The notes below the pieces were generated by a model. That model saw only the letters and a list, made by a program, of their open reading frames with translations. It had not been told where the DNA came from and did not search any database. From contig CALAMQ010000025.1 in NCBI GenBank assembly GCA_937925815.1, positions 1-64,000 of the forward strand: DNA of 64,000 nucleotides, given 5' to 3'. The stretch comes from an uncultured Granulosicoccaceae bacterium (GTDB taxonomy: Bacteria; Pseudomonadota; Gammaproteobacteria; CALCKW01). Made by a program: the position numbers and the translations under genes. Below are positions 19,019-29,396 of the stretch, in pieces (the first letter of the stretch is position 1; every line of letters starts with the position of its first letter).

Positions 19019-20728
19019 TCAGTCGCCGCGAAGCACGTTCTCCAGAGCGTCCAGCGGGTGGTGCTCGGCTGACTCCCCGGTGCGGGATTTGTACTCGAAG
19101 GTGCCTTCCTCGAGGCCACGGTCGCTGATCACCACGCGGTGTGGGATGCCGATCAGCTCCATATCAGAGAACATCGCGCCGGGCCGCATATTGCGGTCAT
19201 CAAACAACACATTGAATCCCTCAGCTTGCAAGCGGTCGTGCATGGCCTCGGCCTCGGCCTTCAGGCGCTCGGATTTGTGCATGTTAATTGGGCAGAGCGC
19301 GACATCGAACGGGGCGAGGGCGTCAGTCCAGATGATGCCGCGGTCATCGTTGTTTTGCTCGATGGCCGCGGCGACAACCCGTGATACGCCGATGCCGTAG
19401 CAGCCCATATGCAGCACACTGTTCTTGCCATTTTCATCGAGCACAGCGCAACGCAGGGCTTCGCTGTAGAGCGTGCCGAGTTGGAAGATGTGGCCAACCT
19501 CAATTCCGCGCACGATCTCGAGCGTGCCTTTGCCGTCTGGGCTTGGGTCCCCTGGCACGACATTGCGGATATCGGCGACGGTGGGCAGTGGCAGGTCGCG
19601 CTCCCAGTTGATGCCAAAATGGTGTTTGTCGTCTTGGTTGGCGCCGGCGCCGAAGTCGCTCATTACCGCAACCGTGCGGTCAATGATGATGGGCATCGGC
19701 AAATTGACTGGGCCGAGTGAGCCAAAGCCCGCACCGACAGCGGCACGCACGCGCTCGTCGCTTGCCATGGTCAGCGGGGCGGAAACGCCGTCGAGTTTTT
19801 CCGCCTTGATGGCGTTGAGTTCGTGGTCACCGCGGACCATCAGCGCGATCAGTCCACCCTCAACGCTCTCGTCGGCGTCGACAATCAGTGTCTTCACGGT
19901 TTTGGTGATGTCGAGGCCGTGTTTTTCAACCAATGCTGCAATGGTCTTGGTATCGGGCGTGTCAACCAAGCGCATGTCTTCGTTTGGTGCCGCGCGATCA
20001 CCCGCCGGTGCGAGCGCCTCGGCCATCTCGGTATTGGCCGCGTAGTTTGACTCTGGGCACCAGGCGATGGCGTCCTCGCCGGAGTCGGCCAGCACATGGA
20101 ACTCCGTGGACTGACTGCCGCCGATCGACCCGCCGTCGGCGTCAACGGGCCGGTATTGGAGGCCCAACCGGTCGAAAACGTTGCAGTAAGCGCGGTGCAT
20201 GGCGTCGAAGGTTTTTTGCAGTCCAGCTTCGTCAATGCTGAAGGAGTAGGCGTCCTTCATCACGAATTCGCGTGCCCGCATGACGCCGAAGCGCGGGCGG
20301 ATTTCATCGCGGAATTTGGTTTGGATTTGGTAGTAGTTGACCGGCAACTGTTTGTAGCTGCGCAGCTCTGCGCGCGCGATGTCGGTGATCACTTCTTCGT
20401 GTGTTGGGCCAAAGCAAAAAGGGCGCTGGTGGCGGTCGTTGAGCCTGAGCAGTTCCGGGCCGTATTTCTCCCAACGCCCGGACTCTTGCCAGAGCTCGGC
20501 GGGTTGAACTGCTGGCATCAGCAGCTCCAACGCGCCGCTCGCGTCCATTTCTTCGCGCACGATCTGCTCGACCTTGCGCAAGACTTTGAGTCCGAGTGGC
20601 ATCCAGGTGTAGAGCCCTGACGCCAACTGTTTGATCAGGCCCGCGCGCAGCATGAGCTGGTGTGAGACGACTTCAGCGTCACTGGGCGTCTCGCGCAAAG
20701 TCGAGAGCGGAAATTGGCTGACGCGCAT
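19019..20728 (-). CDS. proS: proline--tRNA ligase
   Basis: [80 protein letters not shown]. Confidence 0.98.
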   Translation of the reverse strand: MRVSQFPLSTLRETPSDAEVVSHQLMLRAGLIKQLASGLYTWMPLGLKVLRKVEQIVREEMDASGALELLMPAVQPAELWQESGRWEKYGPELLRLNDRHQRPFCFGPTHEEVITDIARAELRSYKQLPVNYYQIQTKFRDEIRPRFGVMRAREFVMKDAYSFSIDEAGLQKTFDAMHRAYCNVFDRLGLQYRPVDADGGSIGGSQSTEFHVLADSGEDAIAWCPESNYAANTEMAEALAPAGDRAAPNEDMRLVDTPDTKTIAALVEKHGLDITKTVKTLIVDADESVEGGLIALMVRGDHELNAIKAEKLDGVSAPLTMASDERVRAAVGAGFGSLGPVNLPMPIIIDRTVAVMSDFGAGANQDDKHHFGINWERDLPLPTVADIRNVVPGDPSPDGKGTLEIVRGIEVGHIFQLGTLYSEALRCAVLDENGKNSVLHMGCYGIGVSRVVAAAIEQNNDDRGIIWTDALAPFDVALCPINMHKSERLKAEAEAMHDRLQAEGFNVLFDDRNMRPGAMFSDMELIGIPHRVVISDRGLEEGTFEYKSRTGESAEHHPLDALENVLRGD

Positions 20729-20870
20729 GGCGGGCGTTCCTGCGAAGTGAAAGCCGGGTATTATGCGCTATGCCGACCAGATCGACACAGTTCACGTGAC
20801 CCGACCAAAACTGGCTCGGCTTTCGCTATTTCAACGGGTGGCCTGAGAGCACTTAATTCCCGAGAGGCAA

Positions 20871-21263
20871 ATGACCCAGCAAGACGACGTAACACGCTTG
20901 GCACAGATGTTCGACTTGCTTGCCGCCGAGCAGCGTGAGACCTTGCTTGCCTTCGCTGAATTTCTGGTCGATCGCAACCGACGACCGGGAGAGCCGGAGT
21001 TGGCTGAGCGCACTGGCAGTTCGTCCGTTGGTGCCTTGGCGCAACCCGCGTTCGAGGAGCGGCCGGATGATGAAACGGTGAGCGCGGCACTCTCGCGCTT
21101 GTCACGCGTCTACCACATGCTCGACACAGAGGCGCTGATCGAGCGCGCCAGCGACGAGCTGCTCAGCCGCGACGCGATTTCATCCACCAGCCAGCGTGGC
21201 TTGGTGGATGACTTGGAACGCTACTTTGCCGAGCACTATCAACGTGCCAAATTACTGGCCTGA
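20871..21263 (+). CDS. conserved hypothetical protein (130 aa)
   Basis: ORF MTQQDDVTRLAQMFDLLAAEQRETLLAFAEFLVDR..., directly upstream of the AI-2E family transporter. Confidence 0.7.
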   Translation: MTQQDDVTRLAQMFDLLAAEQRETLLAFAEFLVDRNRRPGEPELAERTGSSSVGALAQPAFEERPDDETVSAALSRLSRVYHMLDTEALIERASDELLSRDAISSTSQRGLVDDLERYFAEHYQRAKLLA

Positions 21264-21271
21264 GACAGACC

Positions 21272-22357
21272 ATGATCTCTCTGATTCGCGACTGGTATAC
21301 CCGTCACTTTTCTGACCCGCAGGCGATGATGTTGGCGATGGTGTTGATCATTGCCGGCACCCTGATCTACCTCTTCGGCAATATCCTCGCGCCGCTGTTG
21401 GTGGCGGCGGTGTGCGCCTACTTGCTCGAGGGCGTCGTGGCGCGCCTGGAGCGAATCAAAGTGCCGCGGGCGCTGGCCGCGACGCTTGTGTTGGTGGTGT
21501 TTGTCTTTCTCTGCCTGATTTTGATTTTTGGACTGCTGCCGTTGTTGTTCCAGCAGGTCACGCAGCTTTTCCTCGAATTGCCGCGCTATCTCGGTGAGGG
21601 GCAAAAGCAACTGATGTTGCTGCCCGAGGCGTATCCCAATCTCTTCACCGTTGATCAGCTCAACGAGATCGTCAACGCCGTGCGCGGCGAGATCGCCAAT
21701 TTCAGTCAGGCGGTGGTGTCTTTCTCGGTCGCCAATGTGGTCAATGTGTTCGTCTTTGCGGTGTACTTCGTGCTCGTGCCACTGGTGGTGTTTTTTGTCC
21801 TCAAGGACAAAGCGCAGGTGATGGCCTGGATCGCGCAGTTCCTGCCCCGGCGTTCAGATCTGACCAACCGCGTCTGGTCTGAGGTTGACGCCAAGACCGC
21901 GAGCTACGTGCGCGGCAAGATGATCGAGATCGTGATTGTGTGGTTTGCAAGCTACATGGTCTTCGCGTTTTTCGGCCTGAATTTCTCGCTGTTGCTCTCG
22001 TTTCTGGTGGGGCTGTCGGTGATCATCCCGTTTGTTGGCGCCTTTGCCGTGACGCTGCCCATCGCATTGGTTGGTTTCTTTCAGTGGGGTTTGTCGCCGA
22101 CTTTCGGCTACCTCGTGCTCGCCTACGCGATTTTGCAGATTCTCGATGGCAATGTGTTGGTGCCGCTGCTGTTCTCGGAAGTGGTGAATCTGCACCCGCT
22201 GGGCATCGTGGTTGCGGTGTTGTTCTTTGGCGGCCTGTGGGGTCTGTGGGGGATCTTCTTCGCAATCCCATTGGCGACCTTAATCCAAGCGCTCTTGGCT
22301 GCCTGGCCGAGCGGACCGCTGTCGGATCACCCTGATGAGCAGGTCGAGAACGCCTGA
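21272..22357 (+). CDS. AI-2E family transporter / PerM-like permease
   Basis: Multi-pass membrane protein; FVLKDKAQVMAWIAQFLPRR, LVGLSVIIPFVGAFAVTLPIAL, LDGNVLVPLLFSEVVNLHPLGIVVAVLFFGGLWGLWGIFFAIPLATL. Confidence 0.92.
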   Translation: MISLIRDWYTRHFSDPQAMMLAMVLIIAGTLIYLFGNILAPLLVAAVCAYLLEGVVARLERIKVPRALAATLVLVVFVFLCLILIFGLLPLLFQQVTQLFLELPRYLGEGQKQLMLLPEAYPNLFTVDQLNEIVNAVRGEIANFSQAVVSFSVANVVNVFVFAVYFVLVPLVVFFVLKDKAQVMAWIAQFLPRRSDLTNRVWSEVDAKTASYVRGKMIEIVIVWFASYMVFAFFGLNFSLLLSFLVGLSVIIPFVGAFAVTLPIALVGFFQWGLSPTFGYLVLAYAILQILDGNVLVPLLFSEVVNLHPLGIVVAVLFFGGLWGLWGIFFAIPLATLIQALLAAWPSGPLSDHPDEQVENA

Positions 22358-22567
22358 TTGCCGCATTTGGCGTGCTGTTGGGGTGTGTCATCGCTGCTAT
22401 GACACGGCTGCGCTCTGCCTGCGATTGATACATTCATGACGCGCCAACTTGGTCGGTTCTGGCTTGCCGAGTGATTAATTGCTGTTTTGAGGCGACGCGC
22501 GCTTGATTGGGTGTGGGGCGGCTCTTACTATTTCACATTGCGCGCAACCTACACAGAGAGACTCTCG

Positions 22568-23452
22568 ATGTTCCATGGCAGCATGGTGGCTATCGTCACC
22601 CCGATGAAAGCCGACGGCTCAATTGATGACGATGCCCTCTCGCGGTTGATCGAATTTCACATCGAGCAAGGCACTGACGCCATTGTCTCGGTTGGCACCA
22701 CCGGTGAATCGGCCACGCTGTCGATGAGCGAACACGCCCAAGTTGTCCAGCGCACCATCAATATTGTCGCTGGGCGAGTCCCGGTGATTGCTGGCAGCGG
22801 TGCCAACAACACCCGTGAGGCGATTGAACTTGCGGAAAAAGCGCAGATGGCTGGCGCGGCGGCGCACCTGTCCGTCGTGCCTTATTACAACAAGCCCACG
22901 CAGAACGGCCTCAAAGCCCACTTCACCGCCATCGCTGATGCGGTAGACCTGCCGATGATCCTCTACAACGTGCCCGGCCGCACGATTGTGGACATGCAGC
23001 CAGAGGTGTCAGCGGAACTCGCGCGGCACGAGCGCATCATTGGCATCAAGGAAGCCGAGGGCAGCCTCGAGCGCACACGTGCATTGATCGCGCAGTGCCC
23101 GGACGATTTTCTGATTTTCAGCGGAGAAGACCCGACTGCTTGCGAGAGCATGTTGGCCGGTGCCCACGGCGTGATCTCGGTGACCGCGAATATCGCACCG
23201 GCGCTGATGCACAGCATGTGTGCAGCGGCGCGCGCCGGTCGCGCTGACGAAGCGCGTCAGATCAACTCACGGCTTGCCGCGCTGCACCGCGCACTCTTTA
23301 TTCAGAGCAGCCCGTCGCCATCAAAGTGGGCGCTAACTGAGATGGGATTGATCCAGCCTCATGTGCGGCTGCCCATTCTCGAACTTGAGTCACACTGCTT
23401 TGACGCCGTGCGCAGCGCGCTCGAAGCCGCTGACGTGTTGGCGGTTGCATGA
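22568..23452 (+). CDS. dapA: 4-hydroxy-tetrahydrodipicolinate synthase
   Basis: MFHGSMVAIVTPMKADGSIDD, VSVGTTGESATLS, LSVVPYYNKPTQNGLKAHF, ILYNVPGRTIVDM, IIGIKEAEG. Confidence 0.97.
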   Translation: MFHGSMVAIVTPMKADGSIDDDALSRLIEFHIEQGTDAIVSVGTTGESATLSMSEHAQVVQRTINIVAGRVPVIAGSGANNTREAIELAEKAQMAGAAAHLSVVPYYNKPTQNGLKAHFTAIADAVDLPMILYNVPGRTIVDMQPEVSAELARHERIIGIKEAEGSLERTRALIAQCPDDFLIFSGEDPTACESMLAGAHGVISVTANIAPALMHSMCAAARAGRADEARQINSRLAALHRALFIQSSPSPSKWALTEMGLIQPHVRLPILELESHCFDAVRSALEAADVLAVA

Positions 23453-23625
23453 AGGCCTCAACAGCCTTGGTGATGGCCGTGTTCGCACTCGCGCTGAGCG
23501 CTTGTGGCACGGTCGATCTCGACGCCGACCCCCTATTGATGCCGCCGCAACTTGTTGAACCGGTTGACCCTGATGAGAAGAAAGCGACAGCCACTGTCGT
23601 GGTCGATGTCACGTTGAACGCCTGA
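23449..23625 (+). CDS. 58-aa putative lipoprotein between dapA and the MBL hydrolase
   Basis: Read by eye (below ORF-track cutoff): MKASTALVMAVFALALSACGTVDLDADPLLMPPQLVEPVDPDEKKATATVVVDVTLNA*; lipobox LSAC; ATGA overlap with dapA and 1-nt overlap with next ORF. Confidence 0.72.
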   Translation: MKASTALVMAVFALALSACGTVDLDADPLLMPPQLVEPVDPDEKKATATVVVDVTLNA

Positions 23626-24389
23626 TGCTTTCGTTTCTGTCGCTCGGCAGCGGCAGCAAGGGCAACGCAACATTGGTGCGTGGTGGTGACACCCTTGTGC
23701 TGGTTGATTGTGGCTTTGCCCTGCGTGAGCTCGAGGCGCGTCTGTCTCAACTGGGGTTGTCTGTCTCAGATTTGAGCGGGGTATTGATCAGCCACGAGCA
23801 TGGCGACCACGTGCGTGGCCTGGGGCCACTCTTGCGTAAACACGCTCTGCCAGTGTGGATGACCCACGGCACGAGGCAGTCGTTGCGCGACGACCGCTTC
23901 GAGGGGGTGACTGAAATCAGCCCCCACAGCAGCTTTGGGCTCGGTGATCTCAGTGTCGAGCCCTGTCCGGTGCCGCACGATGCTTCGGAACCCTGCCAGT
24001 ACCGGTTTGAGTTTGGTGGACGGCGCTTTGGTGTCTTGACCGATATGGGTCATGTCACGCCGCATATCCGCGCCTTTGCCGCCAACTGTGATGCGCTGGT
24101 GTTGGAGGCGAATCACGACGTTGAGATGCTGCGCCGAGGCCCTTATCCCTGGCATTTGCAAGAGCGTATTCGAAATGGCTACGGCCACTTGAGCAACACC
24201 GCGTGTGCGGATCTGTTGGGTCAGCTGGATTGCGGCCGATTGCAGGCGGTGGCGCTTGGCCACCTGTCAGACCAGAACAACACGCCGGAGTGCGCGCTCG
24301 GCACGGTTGCGCCGACGTTGAGTCACACCGATGCGGTGGTCACGGTGCTCGCCCAAAGTCGGCCCAGTGCTTGGCACGCCATCGTTTGA
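23625..24389 (+). CDS. MBL-fold metallo-hydrolase, YycJ/WalJ-like
   Basis: [54 protein letters not shown]. Confidence 0.92.
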   Translation: MLSFLSLGSGSKGNATLVRGGDTLVLVDCGFALRELEARLSQLGLSVSDLSGVLISHEHGDHVRGLGPLLRKHALPVWMTHGTRQSLRDDRFEGVTEISPHSSFGLGDLSVEPCPVPHDASEPCQYRFEFGGRRFGVLTDMGHVTPHIRAFAANCDALVLEANHDVEMLRRGPYPWHLQERIRNGYGHLSNTACADLLGQLDCGRLQAVALGHLSDQNNTPECALGTVAPTLSHTDAVVTVLAQSRPSAWHAIV

Positions 24390-24393
24390 TGGC

Positions 24394-26304
24394 TCAGGCG
24401 TGGCGCAAGCCGCCTTTGGCGCTGTCTGATTGATTGCCAACGTGCTCGACAATTCGCGTGATGCGTGCGGCGAGGCCGGCGGTGTCGAGGCCGGCGTCCG
24501 CGAGCAGTTGTTCGCGGCTGCCGTGCTCAAGGTTGCGGTCAGGCAGGCCAATTTGCACCACTTGGGTCAGCCGCTCGGAGGCGTTTAGGCACTCCGCGAC
24601 GGCGCTGCCCGCGCCACCCATGATGACGTTTTCTTCGACTGTGATCAGGCAGTCGTGGGTCGCTGCCATTTTGTGCACGAGGGCGTCGTCCAGCGGTTTG
24701 ATGAAGCGCATGTTGACCAAGGTCAGGTCGAGTTCATCTGCGATGTCGGTGACGGCCTCGACCATCGTGCCAAAAGCGAGCAGGGCGACACGGCTGCCGC
24801 TGCGGCGGACTTCGGCTTCACCCAGTGGAAGCGCAGTGAGGCTTGCTTCGACCTCGGTGCCTGGCCCCTTGCCGCGCGGGTAGCGCACCGCGGCGGGACC
24901 GTTGTGTTGCCAACAGGTGCTGAGCAATTGCCGGCATTCGTTTTCATCTGCGGGCGCGGCGATCACGAGGTTTGGCACCGCGCGCAAAAAGCTTAAATCG
25001 AAGGCGCCCGCGTGCGTTGGGCCATCGGGGCCAACGACGCCTGCACGGTCAATGGCGAAAGTGACGTCGAGGTTTTGCAGCGCGACGTCGTGGATCAATT
25101 GATCGTAGGCGCGTTGCAAAAAGGTTGAGTAAATCGCGACCACCGGTTTTTGGCCGTCGCAGGCGAGGCCGGCGGCGAAAGTCACGGCGTGTTGCTCAGC
25201 GATGGCGACGTCGAAGTAACGCTCTGGGAAGCGCTGCTCGAAGGTGACCATGCCAGAGCCTTCTCGCATGGCGGGTGTGATGCCAACGAGGCGGGCGTCA
25301 GCGGCGGCCTGATCGCAGAGCCAGTCGCCGAAGACTTGGGTATAGGTCGGGCTGTTGCCGCCACCACCTTTGCTCAGAGGCTGACCGGTCTTGGCGTCGA
25401 AGGGGCCCGTTGAGTGCAGTGCGAGCGGATCACGCTCTGCCGGCGCATAGCCTTTGCCCTTGCGTGTGATGGCGTGCAGCAGTACTGGTCCTTTGAGGTT
25501 GCGCACGTTGCGCAACACGTGAACCAGCGTGTTGAGGTCGTGGCCATCGACTGGGCCGTAATAAGTGAAGCCCAACTCTTCGAACAGTGTGCCCGGCGCG
25601 ACTAATCCTTTGACGTGTTCTTCGGCACGCTTGGCGATCTCGGCGAAGGGGCCGGGCAGGGATTCGAGCACGCGCTTGCCGCCCTCGCGGGCGCCGCTGA
25701 ATGTGGGTCCGCTGAGCACGCGGGTGAGCGATTGGTTGAGTGCGCCGACGTTGGGTGAGATCGACATGTCGTTGTCGTTGAGAATCACCAACAGATCAGT
25801 GTCGAGGTTGCCGGCGTGGTTGAGCGCCTCATAGGCGAGCCCAGCGGTGATCGCGCCGTCTCCGATCACGGCGACACAGCGCCGCGGGTTGGCCTGGCGC
25901 TGTGCGGCGACTGCCATGCCGAGGGCGGCGCTGATCGAGGTGCTGCTGTGACCGACGCCGAAGGTGTCAAATTCGCTCTCAGCGCGGTTTGGGAAGCCGG
26001 CGATACCACCTTGTTGACGCAGTCCACTCATCGCGTCGCGTCGGCCCGTTAAGATTTTGTGCGGGTAGCTCTGGTGGCCGACGTCCCAGACCAGGCGGTC
26101 ATCGGGGGTGTTGAATACGTAGTGCAATGCAACGGTCAGTTCGACCGTGCCCAAGCTCGCGCCGAGGTGACCTCCGGTTTCAGCCACGCACTCGACAAGG
26201 CACTGGCGCAACTCAGCTGCGACGGCCGCGAGCCCGCTCTCGGGCAGCTCGCGTAAATCGGCCGGGCTTTTAATCGCGGCGAGTTTGGGGAAGCGATCAG
26301 TCAT
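24394..26304 (-). CDS. dxs: 1-deoxy-D-xylulose-5-phosphate synthase
   Basis: [58 protein letters not shown]. Confidence 0.98.
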   Translation of the reverse strand: MTDRFPKLAAIKSPADLRELPESGLAAVAAELRQCLVECVAETGGHLGASLGTVELTVALHYVFNTPDDRLVWDVGHQSYPHKILTGRRDAMSGLRQQGGIAGFPNRAESEFDTFGVGHSSTSISAALGMAVAAQRQANPRRCVAVIGDGAITAGLAYEALNHAGNLDTDLLVILNDNDMSISPNVGALNQSLTRVLSGPTFSGAREGGKRVLESLPGPFAEIAKRAEEHVKGLVAPGTLFEELGFTYYGPVDGHDLNTLVHVLRNVRNLKGPVLLHAITRKGKGYAPAERDPLALHSTGPFDAKTGQPLSKGGGGNSPTYTQVFGDWLCDQAAADARLVGITPAMREGSGMVTFEQRFPERYFDVAIAEQHAVTFAAGLACDGQKPVVAIYSTFLQRAYDQLIHDVALQNLDVTFAIDRAGVVGPDGPTHAGAFDLSFLRAVPNLVIAAPADENECRQLLSTCWQHNGPAAVRYPRGKGPGTEVEASLTALPLGEAEVRRSGSRVALLAFGTMVEAVTDIADELDLTLVNMRFIKPLDDALVHKMAATHDCLITVEENVIMGGAGSAVAECLNASERLTQVVQIGLPDRNLEHGSREQLLADAGLDTAGLAARITRIVEHVGNQSDSAKGGLRHA

Positions 26305-26397
26305 GGCGTCTGGTCAGGGCTCGACATCGTGGTGTGGCTGAGGGTGAATAGAGTTAGTGTGGCTGATACGGTCGCAAATGGGGGTCATGTCGCGCGG

Positions 26398-27312
26398 TCA
26401 ATGGGTGCGCGTGACGCTGAAATCAGCGAGCGCCCGAAGTGCCGGCACGGGTCGCTCCAGGGCATCGAGCGCTTCGTGGGCCGCGCTGTGTGCGGCTGCG
26501 GCCTCGGCGCGCGCACCGTCAACCCCCAGCAGTGAGCAGTAGGTTGGTTTGCCCTGGGCCGCGTCCGCGCCTTGGCGCTTGCCAAGGGTTTGGGTGTCGG
26601 CGGTGACGTCGAGAATGTCGTCTGCAATCTGAAACGCGAGGCCCAGCGCATCGCTGTAGCGTCGCAGGGTGGCGCGGGTGGCGCCGTCGACACCCGCGGC
26701 CAGTGCGCCGAGTGAGACTGCCGCTGTGATCAGTCCCCCGGTTTTTTTGCGGTGCATGTGTTGCAGCTCTTGCAGCGTAAGCTGGCGCTCGACCGCGGCG
26801 AGATCTATTGCCTGCCCGCCCGCCATGCCATCGACGCCGCTGTGCTGCGCGAGGCAGGCGATCATCGCCAGGCGCGTGCTGTCACTGTTGTGGGAATCGG
26901 TTGCGAGCGCGGTGAAGGCGTTGGTTTGCAGCGCGTCACCGGCGAGGATGGCGGTGGCCTCGTCAAATTTGATGTGGACTGTGGGTTGACCGCGGCGCAA
27001 GTCGTCGTCGTCCATCGCCGGCAGATCGTCGTGGACGAGTGAATAGGCGTGGATCATTTCTATCGCGGCGGCCGGCGCGTCGAGCGCGAGCGGGTTTGCG
27101 CCGAAGCTGTCGCCTGTGGCGTACACCAGCGCTGGGCGCATGCGCTTGCCGCCGTTGCTGACAGCGTAGTGCATGGCGTCAACCAGCTGAGCCGTGCGGG
27201 CATCGTGTTGTGCTAAACGCTCTGCGATTGCGGCGTTGGCGAGCGCGCACCAACGTTCCAGTGCGGACGCGAGTGCAAATTCTGGCTCGGTGGCGGTCAG
27301 CAAATCAGTCAC
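26398..27312 (-). CDS. ispA: (2E,6E)-farnesyl diphosphate synthase
   Basis: SNGGKRMRPALVYA, EMIHAYSLVHDDLPAMDDDDLRRGQPTVH, LAFQIADDILDV. Confidence 0.96.
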   Translation of the reverse strand: MTDLLTATEPEFALASALERWCALANAAIAERLAQHDARTAQLVDAMHYAVSNGGKRMRPALVYATGDSFGANPLALDAPAAAIEMIHAYSLVHDDLPAMDDDDLRRGQPTVHIKFDEATAILAGDALQTNAFTALATDSHNSDSTRLAMIACLAQHSGVDGMAGGQAIDLAAVERQLTLQELQHMHRKKTGGLITAAVSLGALAAGVDGATRATLRRYSDALGLAFQIADDILDVTADTQTLGKRQGADAAQGKPTYCSLLGVDGARAEAAAAHSAAHEALDALERPVPALRALADFSVTRTH

Positions 27313-27559
27313 GATCGCTGGGGTCTGTCTGCTCGGTGGGATCCAGATCGGCGAGTTCGCCGGTGTCGAGCAGTACTTGGACTTTCTGCTCGATGTCAGT
27401 CAGTGCGCCGCGGCAGTGTCGCGCAAGGGCAACGCCTTGTTCGAAATCGGCCAGAGCGCTCTCGAGCGGTTGTTCACCGGATTCGATTTTCTCAACCACT
27501 GCTTCGAGTGCGTCGAGTGCGTCCTGGAAGGGCATCGACTTCTTGACCGATTTACTCAC
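27305..27559 (-). CDS. xseB: exodeoxyribonuclease VII small subunit
   Basis: FQDALDALEAVVEKIESGEQPLESALADFEQGVALARHC; sits in the standard dxs-ispA-xseB order. Confidence 0.95.
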   Translation of the reverse strand: MSKSVKKSMPFQDALDALEAVVEKIESGEQPLESALADFEQGVALARHCRGALTDIEQKVQVLLDTGELADLDPTEQTDPSDRD

Positions 27560-27671
27560 GGGTGCGCCTGTGCTGGAAAAATGACGATGGTATCAGCCCG
27601 CCGGGTCTGCTGCGATCCCGGTGTCGTGATACAAACACCACACAAAGGCTGTGCTTGGCAGGTGGCGGTGG

Positions 27672-29189
27672 TCAGCCGTTCGAGTGAGCACACCGCGGCA
27701 GCGTGAGACAGGCCGTGGTGCCGTGTTTGGTTGACGTGAGTGTCAGCGAGCCACCGAGTAACTTTGCCAGCCGCACACTGATCGGCAGCCCCATGCCCAT
27801 GCCGTCAGGCTTGGTTGTAAACAGTGGGTCGAACAATCGCCCGGACGCTTCCGGCTGCAAACCACCGCCGCGGTCTGTGATGTAGATGCCTGCTGTGTCG
27901 CAGTCGATGGCAGTGAGTTGAACGTCTATGACCCGCGCACGTGGTGGCTGCGGCTCATTGGATTCCAGGCGGCCGTGGACTGCCTGAACGGCGTTATCAA
28001 TTAGGTTTTTGAGAATTTGCTCGACCTTCAGCGGATCGACGTCTGCATACAGCGCGTTGCGTGCCGAGGCGAAGCGCAGCTCAAAGTCTGCAGGCAACGT
28101 GGCTGCGTTGATAAATCGTTCGACCCAAGCGCCGAGCTCGACCCGTTCACCAGCTGTGGTCGTGCCAGTTGCCATGTCGCGCGACAAGCGCAGCAGGTGG
28201 TCGAGGCGCAGGGTGTTTGATTCGACGCGGTACAGCGCCTCTTTAACTGCAGGTTGTGCGTCCGCGAGCTTAAGCACTAACAGTCTTGAGGCGGCCTGAA
28301 TCGCGCCCAGCGGGCTTCGTACTTCGTGAATCACGGCGCCGGCTTGGGTGCCAAGGCGCGCCAGCGCTGTCTGCCCACGCAATTGCTCGCGCAAAGCTGC
28401 GTTTTCGGTTTCAAGCTCGGTATACCTTGCCTCGAGAAGGCGGCGTTCGCGTGCGACCTCGGTTTTGTTTTTTGACAGCGCGCTGGCTAACGCACTGATG
28501 CCGCTTGGCGGAGCGTAAAATCGGGTGCGTGGCAGTGTCAACGCGGCGCGCTTGTGGTCCTGTCTAGTCGGTCCAAAGGCGATAGACAGCGCGTGAAGGT
28601 GGCGGCCAAAAAAGTGGTGGTAGAGCAGCGCGACAATTGCTGCCATCGCCAACATGCGTATGAAGTTTGTTAGCAGCCTAGGTCCGATGGACGCGTTGAA
28701 CCGTTGTTGGAACGCTTTGGCGTCGGTGCGCAGTGTGAGGGTGCCAATCGCCTGGATGCCATCTTTGGGGCTGTCACCGCTGATGAGTGGAAAGACGGAT
28801 TCGCGCAAGGGTGCTGTCACCGACACACCCGCAGTGAGTGTGTTTTGGCCCAACTGTTCGAGTATGACTTCATCAACGGTCTGCTTCTCGGCAATGATCT
28901 CAACCAGCTTTTGGGTGTGGTCTGATTCGCCTTCAATGATGCTGTGGATCAGCGGCAAAGTGTCGAGGTGCAAAATGGCGTCGTGTTGGGCGCCGATCTC
29001 GGCGGTGCTGTCGCGGTACTCGATTACCAGCTCGTAGGCGGTGGTCAGGCAAGCCAACACGGTGCACGTGATCAAGGCGACAATAAGGGTGTTGGCTGGG
29101 CCGCCGCGAAACCTGTTGCGCAGTGATCGCGCTTGGCTTTCGGAGTCCGTGCTGTGACGCTCGCCGGTTTGTGTTGTAGGCGTCAACAT
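27672..29189 (-). CDS. membrane sensor histidine kinase
   Basis: TM helices at N-terminus; H-box AGAVIHEVRSPLGAIQAASRLL; N-box LKNLIDNAVQAV; G-boxes DRGGGLQPEASGRLFDPLFTTKPDGMGMGLPIS. Confidence 0.92.
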   Translation of the reverse strand: MLTPTTQTGERHSTDSESQARSLRNRFRGGPANTLIVALITCTVLACLTTAYELVIEYRDSTAEIGAQHDAILHLDTLPLIHSIIEGESDHTQKLVEIIAEKQTVDEVILEQLGQNTLTAGVSVTAPLRESVFPLISGDSPKDGIQAIGTLTLRTDAKAFQQRFNASIGPRLLTNFIRMLAMAAIVALLYHHFFGRHLHALSIAFGPTRQDHKRAALTLPRTRFYAPPSGISALASALSKNKTEVARERRLLEARYTELETENAALREQLRGQTALARLGTQAGAVIHEVRSPLGAIQAASRLLVLKLADAQPAVKEALYRVESNTLRLDHLLRLSRDMATGTTTAGERVELGAWVERFINAATLPADFELRFASARNALYADVDPLKVEQILKNLIDNAVQAVHGRLESNEPQPPRARVIDVQLTAIDCDTAGIYITDRGGGLQPEASGRLFDPLFTTKPDGMGMGLPISVRLAKLLGGSLTLTSTKHGTTACLTLPRCAHSNG

Positions 29190-29396
29190 TGGCAGCTGTG
29201 GGCAGCTCTACTGCACGGTTTCGCACGCAACACGGCGGCACTTGTTTGCGCAGCGTGTACTAGCGGCGCGCGAGCGCGCTTGGTGACGGTTTTAGCGGTC
29301 AACGGTTGTTCCTTCAACTGTTGCCGGACTCGGCGCGAGTCGGCTGTCCTATCTGCAGTCTAGCTGAACCGCCAACCCCAGTCGTTTTGATACCGG

